Shown here in pieces: positions 34,474-40,919 of a stretch of DNA of 40,919 bases. Position numbers and translations under genes: made by a program. Source of the stretch: CAZZCN01 sp964652975 (GTDB lineage Bacteria > Bacillota > Clostridia > Saccharofermentanales > UBA5734); assembly GCA_964652975.1 (NCBI GenBank), contig CAZZCN010000018.1:1-40919 (forward strand). The letters are read 5' to 3'. Positions within the stretch are counted from its first letter, which is position 1; every line of letters starts with the position of its first letter. Below the pieces are notes generated by a model, which was not told where the DNA came from, ran no database searches, and saw only the letters and a program-made list of their open reading frames with translations.

Positions 34474-35630
34474 CCGAAAGAACTGATTCGAACAAGTTTA
34501 TTGAGAAATCCAACTACAGGGAGAAATGGGGCAAACGCGCTGGAATTGTGGGTTTTGTATCCAATCTTTTTCTCTTTGTATCTAAACTGACAGTCGGTAT
34601 TCTGTTTAACAGTATTGCCATTACAGCGGATGCTATCAACAATCTTTCGGATACAGCCACCTCTTTGATTACGATTTTCGGATTCAAGCTTTCTGCAAAG
34701 CCGGCTGACGAGGAGCATCCTTATGGGCACGCAAGAATGGAATACATTTCAGGGTTCATGGTCTCGCTGATTATTGTTTTTCTTGGACTACAGCTGCTTA
34801 AAAGCTCAATAGAGAAAATAATAAGTCCTGACATTACTGAATTCAGCTATATATCAGTTATCATCCTTATTCTGTCAATTTTGGCAAAAGGCGGTCAGTG
34901 GTTCTTTTACCGCAGGATAGCCAAGAAAATCCGTTCTGGAGCATTGGCGGCAGCTTCACAGGACAGTCGAAACGATATATTTGCCACATTGGCGATACTT
35001 ATATCTATCATCTTCTATTATTTTACCAAAATTGACCTTGACGGATACATGGGAGCAGCTGTAGCGCTTGTTATCCTTATATTTGGTATTAAGCTGGTTA
35101 TCGACACCATTAATCCATTGCTTGGCACTGCACCGACAAGAGCATTTGTAGAGACTATATATAAGAAAATATTAAGTTATGACGGAATAATAGGACTGCA
35201 CGATCTGACCGTCCATAATTATGGATACAAGCAGTCCTTTGCATCAGTGCATTGCGAAGTGCCGGCCGATCAAGACATTATAAGAAGTCACGATATCATA
35301 GACAATATAGAGCGAGATTTTCTAAACGACATGAATGTTAAGCTGGTAATTCATCTTGACCCTGTTGTTGTCAATGATGAAAGAACCAACAAGGCAAAGG
35401 AGGCAATTGCTGCATCGGTGTACGAATTTTCACCGCAGATCAGCATCCATGATTTCCGTGCAGTATGGGGCATTACCCATTCAAAATTCATTTTTGATGT
35501 AGTCCTGCCGTTTGACTTCAAATATTGCGATGACGAGGTTATAGAGATCATTTCTAAGAAAGTGACTCTTGTTAATCCCGAATACAGCGCTGTTATAACC
35601 GTTGACCACGATTATGTGCCGAAAATCTAA
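34470..35630 (+). CDS. Cation diffusion facilitator transporter, probable Mn(II) exporter
   Basis: This 386-residue inner-membrane CDF protein has six hydrophobic segments in residues 25-225, then the cytoplasmic ferredoxin-like domain. Unusually, about 85 residues continue after that domain. The transport-site residues read Asn57-x3-Asp61 (NNLSD) in helix 2 and Asp165-x3-Asp169 (DSRND) in helix 5. An N-D/D-D tetrad is characteristic of MntE-type manganese exporters, whereas zinc exporters have D-D/H-D. The specificity is inferred from this. It ends exactly at the edge of the assembly gap. Confidence 0.88.
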   Translation: MTERTDSNKFIEKSNYREKWGKRAGIVGFVSNLFLFVSKLTVGILFNSIAITADAINNLSDTATSLITIFGFKLSAKPADEEHPYGHARMEYISGFMVSLIIVFLGLQLLKSSIEKIISPDITEFSYISVIILILSILAKGGQWFFYRRIAKKIRSGALAAASQDSRNDIFATLAILISIIFYYFTKIDLDGYMGAAVALVILIFGIKLVIDTINPLLGTAPTRAFVETIYKKILSYDGIIGLHDLTVHNYGYKQSFASVHCEVPADQDIIRSHDIIDNIERDFLNDMNVKLVIHLDPVVVNDERTNKAKEAIAASVYEFSPQISIHDFRAVWGITHSKFIFDVVLPFDFKYCDDEVIEIISKKVTLVNPEYSAVITVDHDYVPKI

Positions 35631-35730
35631 NNNNNNNNNNNNNNNNNNNNNNNNNNNNNNNNNNNNNNNNNNNNNNNNNNNNNNNNNNNNNNNNNNNNNN
35701 NNNNNNNNNNNNNNNNNNNNNNNNNNNNNN
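35631..35730. other. Assembly gap (100 N)
   Basis: This is a run of exactly 100 undetermined bases, the usual placeholder for a gap of unknown length. It falls between the stop codon of the CDF gene (35628-35630) and the stop codon of the convergent GNAT gene (35734-35732). Linkage across it depends on the scaffold. Confidence 0.98.
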
Positions 35731-35731
35731 T

Positions 35732-37012
35732 CTAATACTCGTCAACAATAAAGCAATTGCATTTCGGGATCAAGTCATCGATGGATTCGGCGATCTCCCT
35801 GTTATGAATTTTGACTGTGTCTTCGCTTTGAATTTCGAACTCCAGGATGGAATAATATCCGCACAGAAATTGTACAAATGAGCCTATGCACAAAGAAATG
35901 ACAGGGGCATCATCTGTTATATCTCCATGAAGATTGTATGTGTTATTGTTGCTTTTAATTACAGGGTCTGTAACCGCGAAAGTAAATGAAGACAATTGGG
36001 CATCAGATGCATATTGTGAAAAATCAAGCCCTTTAATGAATTCATTCAAGTCGGTCACTCCCATTACATTCTGCGACACTAGAAATACACTGTCTGTGCA
36101 AGGGAAGTTGCTCTCGTGGATATCAGAAAAATTTGAAGGAATTTTAAGTATCAATTTACGATCCTGGGCGATTTTGTGAAGCTGATCAACAATATTGAGC
36201 AGTGAATCCTCTGATTCTGCGATTATCTCCTCGCCATAAAGACTGCCTGCGGTTTCAAAATAAAAACAATAGGCTTCAAGGCTGGCATTGTCTAAAAGGA
36301 GTAAAGCCTTGCCACCAACGCTTGCGTAATCCGACAACTTAAGGTTATAGTTCTCTTTGGTTCTTTTGATTATACCTGAATACGAAGGTGCCAACTCTGA
36401 ATAAAGGTCATAACATCTGTTAAAATGCTTTACACTCAAATCAGATATGTCAGTAGTGAAAAAAGATTCGTTCTCTCGTGAGTCCTCATCGTCCTCATCG
36501 TCCTCGAGCGCCTTTATCTGGTCCAAAAGCAATTGATGCGCAAGTGATTCAGAATCGGCAGGCATGGCACTTCTTGTAGCGTAACGAAGTGTGCGTGTAG
36601 TCGGGAAATGAGAAAGTGACGCGTATGTCTTTATATTCTCGGGCTTGTAAGTAACAGCTAGAATGTCCATGGACTTGATCATATGCATATAAAAAGAAAA
36701 CATCCTTTTCATCAGCCCTAAACTGCGATAATCAGGATGTGTACAAACGCCTGCAACTATTGTGCTTCGTATCTGTTCAGTTCGTATAAAAAGGCTAACC
36801 GGCATGGATTGCATGGCACTTATAATTCGGCCATCACATTCTATACAAACACTGTATTCGGCAAAAAACCTGTTTTCGAAAAACCATTCAATAAAAGAAT
36901 CGGTATCGTTGAAACAGATTCTCCAAAGACTTTCAAAATGACTCTTGTCTGAGTCTGACGCAACTCGGACCTTATAACTTTTACCTTTAATTATAAATGA
37001 ATCTTCCGGCAT
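35732..37012 (-). CDS. GNAT-family N-acetyltransferase domain protein
   Basis: This is a 426-residue protein. An acetyl-CoA-binding GNAT motif A (TIVAGVCTHPDYRSLGLMKRMFSFYM, about residues 85-110) follows an N-terminal beta strand region typical of the fold. The size, the second-half architecture and LAVTYKPENIKTYASL resemble the large two-domain GNATs related to Eis, but the C-terminal part (from about 190) is not clearly assigned. A short acidic run (EDDEDDED) lies near residue 173. The substrate is unknown. It is divergent from the DeoR gene and ends one base from the gap. Confidence 0.75.
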   Translation of the reverse strand: MPEDSFIIKGKSYKVRVASDSDKSHFESLWRICFNDTDSFIEWFFENRFFAEYSVCIECDGRIISAMQSMPVSLFIRTEQIRSTIVAGVCTHPDYRSLGLMKRMFSFYMHMIKSMDILAVTYKPENIKTYASLSHFPTTRTLRYATRSAMPADSESLAHQLLLDQIKALEDDEDDEDSRENESFFTTDISDLSVKHFNRCYDLYSELAPSYSGIIKRTKENYNLKLSDYASVGGKALLLLDNASLEAYCFYFETAGSLYGEEIIAESEDSLLNIVDQLHKIAQDRKLILKIPSNFSDIHESNFPCTDSVFLVSQNVMGVTDLNEFIKGLDFSQYASDAQLSSFTFAVTDPVIKSNNNTYNLHGDITDDAPVISLCIGSFVQFLCGYYSILEFEIQSEDTVKIHNREIAESIDDLIPKCNCFIVDEY

Positions 37013-37117
37013 TTTTATACCTCGTTCAATAATGATTCAATTTTACCACAAATTTGGAAAAAAATACCATGAAATTTACAAAAACAATGGTTTTTTATCA
37101 TATTCCTATAATTAATA

Positions 37118-37157
37118 AAATTGCATGTTGCAATTTAACATTATAGTGTGATAAAAT
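37118..37157 (+). promoter_or_regulatory. Palindromic operator overlapping a promoter upstream of the DeoR gene
   Basis: AAATTGCA (37118-37125) and TGCAATTT (37129-37136) are perfect 8-bp inverted repeats with a 3-bp centre. They overlap a -35-like TTGCAA (37128-37133), followed after 18 bp by TAAAAT (37152-37157). A regulator bound here would block this promoter. Autoregulation by the DeoR-type protein is the simplest guess. The remainder of 37013-37318 is AT-rich without a gene. Confidence 0.5.
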
Positions 37158-37318
37158 GAAACAAATGTTAAATTCAAACATAAATATGATAATTTGAAAC
37201 ATCAAAATCACATTGTCAGGCAACTAACGAAGATGTATCCACTTATATATATTTTATTGTATAGGAAAGACATCGTGGAAATTTGTAATTTTCACGAAAA
37301 TTGCAAGGAGGGATTCAA

Positions 37319-38077
37319 TTGTCTACAAACAGGAGAGAGGTTATCAATCTGTACATCCAGTCCAAGGGTGAAGTCCGATTCACAGAACTGGAGAACCTTT
37401 TACCGGATGTGTCAAGCATGACAATAAGACGTGACCTTGAGAATCTTGAACAGCGCGGTGAAATAGTCCGCACAAGGGGAGGGGCCAAGTCGATCGCCCA
37501 CCTTTCAATGCTGAAGGAGGCTGCCTATACTCAGAGAGTCGGTGAGAACACTGAAGCGAAGATGATAATAGCTGAGAAGGCTTCGAAATTTGTAGTGGCA
37601 GGAAGATCGCTTTTTATTGACGCCGGAACCACAGGGATGTGTTTTGCCCAGAAGCTAAAGGACGAGAATTTGTTTGTCCTGACTTCGGCACCCAACATTG
37701 CGATGGAGCTAATGAAGTTTCACAATGTTAAGGTAAGCCTTACTGGCGGTAAGCTGAACAGAGACACATTGTCGCTTTCAGGCTACAACGCAACTGAATA
37801 TGTCAAGGGACTGAATATTGACATTGCCTTTATGGCGGCAAGTGCATTTTCCCTGAACAGTGGATTTACATGTGGAGATTATTTCGAAGCTGAGATCAAG
37901 AGATTGATTATGAAGAAGGCTCAGACCAATGTAATGCTGATGGACTCTACCAAGATTGACTGCGGAATGCCTTATACATTCGCCAAGCTTGCCGATGTTG
38001 ATATCCTTATAACCGACCAGCCACTCCCGGCCAAATACCTTAAAGCGGCAAAACAGGCAAGAATAACCGTTATATAG
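37319..38077 (+). CDS. DeoR-family transcriptional regulator
   Basis: This 252-residue sugar-phosphate-responsive repressor has an N-terminal winged helix (about 5-58, recognition helix SMTIRRDLENLEQRGEIVRTRGGA) and a C-terminal DeoR sensor domain of the sugar-isomerase fold (FIDAGTTGMCFAQKL, TSAPNIAMEL, LTGGKLNRDTLSLSG). The start is a TTG at 37319, six bases after the strong AAGGAGGG at 37305-37312; the frame upstream of it runs through the ribosome site itself. It probably controls the dehydrogenase genes that follow, with a phosphorylated sugar as effector. Confidence 0.92.
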   Translation: MSTNRREVINLYIQSKGEVRFTELENLLPDVSSMTIRRDLENLEQRGEIVRTRGGAKSIAHLSMLKEAAYTQRVGENTEAKMIIAEKASKFVVAGRSLFIDAGTTGMCFAQKLKDENLFVLTSAPNIAMELMKFHNVKVSLTGGKLNRDTLSLSGYNATEYVKGLNIDIAFMAASAFSLNSGFTCGDYFEAEIKRLIMKKAQTNVMLMDSTKIDCGMPYTFAKLADVDILITDQPLPAKYLKAAKQARITVI

Positions 38078-38248
38078 GAGAAAAGAGTCTAAGTTTATAA
38101 GAAAAGGCAAGTAAATAAAACGATAGAAATTATACAAAAACAAAAAGCATACAAAACAACAATAACAATAGAAAACAGCTAAGAAGAACTAGTAATACAA
38201 ATAAATCATTTAAGAATTGTAAAAGAAGAATCGAAACCACACATAAAA
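38078..38248 (+). other. Adenine-rich untranslated leader
   Basis: The interval between the DeoR gene and the dehydrogenase is strikingly A-rich and G/T-poor (stretches such as ACAAAACAACAATAACAATA). It holds no gene, no hairpin and no clear promoter. It is probably an unstructured leader or intercistronic region. Confidence 0.5.
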
Positions 38249-38263
38249 ATGGAGGAAAATAAA

Positions 38264-39532
38264 ATGAAAACAAAAGCAGTAAGATTATACGGCAAAAAAG
38301 ATTTAAGACTTGAAGAATTTGAACTTCCGACAATCAAAGATGACGAAATTCTGGCGAAAATAATATCTGACAGCATTTGCATGTCGTCGTACAAAGCATC
38401 GGTGCAAGGTTCTGACCATAAAAGGGTTCCTGATGATATAGCGACCAACCCGGTTATCATCGGCCATGAATTCTGTGGTGAACTTGTTGAAGTCGGTTCT
38501 AAATGGGCGGACAGGTTTAAAGTAGGCGAGAGATTTTCAATACAGCCTGCTATCAATGAGCCTTCGAATATTTACGCAGCACCGGGTTATTCTTTTCACT
38601 TCGTTGGCGGAGCGGCTACATATATTGTAATACCAGCAGTCGTTATGGAACGTAATTGCCTGCTTCATTACAAAGGTGATGCATTCTATTTTGGATCATT
38701 ATCGGAGCCTGTGTCATGCATCGTCGGTGGATTTCACGTCAACTATCACACAACACCGGGTAGTTATGAGCACAAGATGGGCATAGTTGAAGGCGGCAAC
38801 ATGGCACTACTCGCAGGAGTAGGACCGATGGGGCTTGGTGCAATTGATTACGCCATACACAATGATAGAAAGCCCGCACTTCTTGTAGTTACAGACATAG
38901 ACGATGCCAGACTTGCAAGAGCGGCTTCGATTTACACGGTTGAAGAAGCAGCGAAGAACAATGTAAAATTGATTTATGTCAATACATCCGCAATCGAAGA
39001 TGTCCCTGCATATTTGATATCTCTTACTGAGGACGGCAGGGGATACGATGATGTTTATGTCTATGCACCTGTAAAGCCAGTTGTGGAGCAGGGTGACAAA
39101 ATTCTGGGTCAGGACGGCTGCCTTAACTTTTTTGCAGGTCCTACAAACCCTGAGTTTTCAGCAAGCTTTAATTTTTATAATGTGCATTATATGGCTACCC
39201 ACGTTGCAGGTAACAGTGGCGGCAATACTGATGATATGATTGAATCGCTCGATATGATGGCAAACAAAGTCATTGACCCTTCAGCCATGATAACCCATGT
39301 CGGCGGACTGGACAGCGTCATCCCTACAACTCTTGATCTTCCTAACATTCCAGGCGGCAAAAAGCTTATATACACACAGATTTCAATGCCTCTTGTTGCA
39401 ATTGCTGATTTCAGGAAAGAAGCCGAAACCAACCCGATTTTTACTAAACTGGCTGAAATAACCGAATCAAACAACGGATTGTGGTGCGCAGCGGCGGAGA
39501 AGTATCTGCTCGAGAATGCAAAATCCATCTAA
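38264..39532 (+). CDS. Medium-chain zinc-type dehydrogenase, L-sorbose-1-phosphate reductase (SorE)-like
   Basis: This 422-residue MDR-superfamily dehydrogenase has an N-terminal GroES-like domain with the catalytic-zinc positions (SICMSSYKAS, GHEFCGELVEVG and a SLSEPVSC segment). A Rossmann domain follows, with LLAGVGPMGLGAIDYAI. Length and the YSFHFVGGAATYIVIP region recall SorE-type sugar-phosphate reductases. The structural-zinc cysteine cluster of ordinary alcohol dehydrogenases is absent. GGAGG at 38251-38255 sets the ATG at 38264. It is followed by a short-chain dehydrogenase, and preceded by a DeoR regulator, which suggests polyol/ketose-phosphate interconversion. The exact substrate is uncertain. 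Confidence 0.75.
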   Translation: MKTKAVRLYGKKDLRLEEFELPTIKDDEILAKIISDSICMSSYKASVQGSDHKRVPDDIATNPVIIGHEFCGELVEVGSKWADRFKVGERFSIQPAINEPSNIYAAPGYSFHFVGGAATYIVIPAVVMERNCLLHYKGDAFYFGSLSEPVSCIVGGFHVNYHTTPGSYEHKMGIVEGGNMALLAGVGPMGLGAIDYAIHNDRKPALLVVTDIDDARLARAASIYTVEEAAKNNVKLIYVNTSAIEDVPAYLISLTEDGRGYDDVYVYAPVKPVVEQGDKILGQDGCLNFFAGPTNPEFSASFNFYNVHYMATHVAGNSGGNTDDMIESLDMMANKVIDPSAMITHVGGLDSVIPTTLDLPNIPGGKKLIYTQISMPLVAIADFRKEAETNPIFTKLAEITESNNGLWCAAAEKYLLENAKSI

Positions 39533-39595
39533 TTCAAAGGATTTTGGTGCGTAGTTGCTGAGAAGTATCCGCTCGAAAATACTTAATCCATTTAA
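39474..39595 (+). repeat. Tandem echo of the sorE-like gene 3' end (63-bp period)
   Basis: Unit 1 (39474-39532) is the true gene end. Unit 2 (39536-39595), just after the stop codon, repeats it with about 80 percent identity and no gap: GAGAAGTATCCGCTCGAAAA against GAGAAGTATCTGCTCGAGAA, and ATCCATTTAA against ATCCATCTAA. The offset is 63 bp throughout. The echo is not in an open frame. The remaining bases to 39711 show only the ribosome site of the next gene. Confidence 0.85.
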
Positions 39596-39711
39596 AGTTT
39601 TAGATTTTTCAGACTGTATTCACTTATATTCATTACATGAAATTTAAAACGAGAATGAGAATTTTATAAAATTTCAGTTCACAGATAGATTTTCTAGAAA
39701 GGAATAAGTTA

Positions 39712-40919
39712 ATGAAACATTATTTAGACAAACTGCAGACAGACAAGACAAGCGCAACCGCCATATCACCTGCAATCAGAATGCTTGCGGCTGACGATGA
39801 GGGCTTTCCAGTAGTCGTATATGACGAATCAATAAAATCACTCTCAATTTCAGAAGTGGAAGCAAAACTAAAATCCGCGAACATTAATTTTTCAATTCTC
39901 AAATTCAACGAAGATGTCGAAGAGACATACACCTCACTGAGAAAGGTATTTGCAGACACTGATGACCTTAAGGCGATTGCCATAGAGAATCTGGGATTGT
40001 TTGTAATCGGCCGTTCGAAATCAGATGCTGACTATGCTTTGCAGTGCATAACATCAGGCAAGCAATACGAAATTGATGCACAGAAATGCCTGGTCACTTG
40101 CGGCAGACTTTCCGGTAAAGTTGCAATTGTAACCGGCAGCGCGCAGGGATTTGGAGAAGGCATTGCAATGGAAATGGTTTCTGAAGGAGCATATATGGTC
40201 ATAGCGGACCTTAACCTCGAACTTGCTAATACCGTAGCCGATAGCATAAATGAACGTTACGGTTTTAAGACGGCAATAGCAGTGAGCGTAAATGTCGGTG
40301 ATGAAGATTCCGTTCGGAACATGGTTGAAGAGACAGTTGCAAACTTTGGAGGACTTGATATTTTTGTCAGCAACGCAGGCGTTCTCAAGGCTGGCGGCCT
40401 CGAAGAAATGACGTTGCAAAGTTTCGAGTTTGTCACCAAGGTCAATTATACAGCATTTTACCTTTGTACCAGATATGCGTCTCGTCCGATGAAAATTCAA
40501 TCACACATCAATGATGAGAACTGGTCTGACATAATCCAGATCAATTCAAAATCCGGACTTGAAGGATCTAATAAGAATTTTGCATACGCAGGCGGTAAAT
40601 TCGGAGGAATCGGTCTTACTCAGAGTTTTGCACTGGAGCTTGTCACAGATAACATTAAAGTCAATTCCATCTGTCCAGGTAATTTTTATGAAGGACCGTT
40701 ATGGAGCGACCCGGAGAAAGGTCTTTTTGTACAATATCTTAAGGCTGGTAAAGTTCCGGGTGCCAAGACTGTTGCGGATGTCAAGGATTTTTATCTCGCT
40801 AAATCACCCATCAGAAGAGGCTGCTCGCCTTTGGACGTTACAAGAACGATATTCTATTGTGTAGAGCAATGTTACGAGACAGGTCAGGCGATTCCGGTAA
40901 CCGGCGGACAGAAAATGCT
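39712..40919 (+). CDS. Short-chain dehydrogenase with N-terminal extension (cut by window end)
   Basis: This partial gene shows 402 codons and has no stop in the window. An N-terminal region of about 130 residues precedes a classical short-chain dehydrogenase domain. The cofactor loop TGSAQGFG is at residues 141-148, the acidic residue after strand 2 in VIADLN suggests NAD, SNAG follows, and the catalytic YAGGK has Tyr292 and Lys296 with a Ser in the preceding NSKSG. ICPGNF and PVTGGQ complete the fold. The N-terminal extension is not recognised; similar long forms occur beside SorE-like genes, where sorbitol-6-phosphate dehydrogenase activity would fit. AAAGGA precedes the ATG. Confidence 0.8.
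   Translation, partial: MKHYLDKLQTDKTSATAISPAIRMLAADDEGFPVVVYDESIKSLSISEVEAKLKSANINFSILKFNEDVEETYTSLRKVFADTDDLKAIAIENLGLFVIGRSKSDADYALQCITSGKQYEIDAQKCLVTCGRLSGKVAIVTGSAQGFGEGIAMEMVSEGAYMVIADLNLELANTVADSINERYGFKTAIAVSVNVGDEDSVRNMVEETVANFGGLDIFVSNAGVLKAGGLEEMTLQSFEFVTKVNYTAFYLCTRYASRPMKIQSHINDENWSDIIQINSKSGLEGSNKNFAYAGGKFGGIGLTQSFALELVTDNIKVNSICPGNFYEGPLWSDPEKGLFVQYLKAGKVPGAKTVADVKDFYLAKSPIRRGCSPLDVTRTIFYCVEQCYETGQAIPVTGGQKM

Noticed and set aside
38041..38140. A third 3'-end echo, after the DeoR gene (AGGCAAG...ATAA recurring about 50 bp on)
   Set aside because: Only a few A-rich bases agree, and this could arise by composition alone.

Overview
The window looks like chromosomal DNA of an anaerobic, low-to-mid GC member of the Clostridia (Bacillota), probably from a metagenome or draft assembly, since a run of exactly 100 N sits at 35631-35730. 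The taxon is inferred from purine-rich GGAGG ribosome sites, an NfnAB transhydrogenase, a V-type ATPase operon in the Enterococcus hirae order, a BirA-type bioY operator and SleL-like GH18/BspA-like surface proteins. I cannot name a genus.

Layout. 0.5-4.2 kb: a GH38 alpha-mannosidase, then a dispersed repeat that runs into a broken YafQ-type toxin gene. 4.2-6.5 kb: nfnA-nfnB with a clear sigma-A promoter. 6.7-15.4 kb: a nine-gene V-ATPase operon (ntpF-I-K-E-C-G-A-B-D) whose rotor subunit carries the Na+-binding residue set; it ends in three successive hairpins. 15.7-20.7 kb: two multi-pass membrane proteins (GT-C-like) and a small membrane protein, interleaved with decayed copies of the ntpB/ntpD junction and of the first membrane gene. 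This looks like an old tandem duplication with a foreign-looking gene inside. 20.9-24.6 kb: a GH18 hydrolase with SH3 domain (minus) and a leucine-rich-repeat surface protein (plus), separated by the second copy of the dispersed repeat. 24.7-28.8 kb: enolase-msrA followed by the complete AmmeMemoRadiSam triad (MEMO/LigB, AMMECR1, radical SAM). 28.9-31.9 kb: a DEAD-box helicase and a diaminopimelate-decarboxylase-like gene (minus). 32.3-33.7 kb: an orphan Phd/YefM antitoxin converging on bioY, which has a consensus promoter, a BirA box and a pentanucleotide microsatellite. 33.7-35.6 kb: a Cys-rich small protein, a DUF188 protein and a CDF exporter with an Mn-type metal site. After the gap: a GNAT protein (minus), then a DeoR regulator, a SorE-like dehydrogenase and a short-chain dehydrogenase cut by the window end, probably a sugar/polyol phosphate operon.

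Most notable. (1) A conserved triad of unknown function sits directly downstream of eno-msrA with tight spacing. (2) There is repeated evidence of local duplication followed by decay, including two places where about 60 bp of a gene's 3' end, stop codon included, is echoed in tandem just downstream (ntpG: three copies; sorE-like gene: two copies). (3) A roughly 108-bp dispersed element with two nested inverted repeats occurs twice, once cutting into a toxin gene. (4) A Na+-type V-ATPase stands beside an Nfn transhydrogenase.
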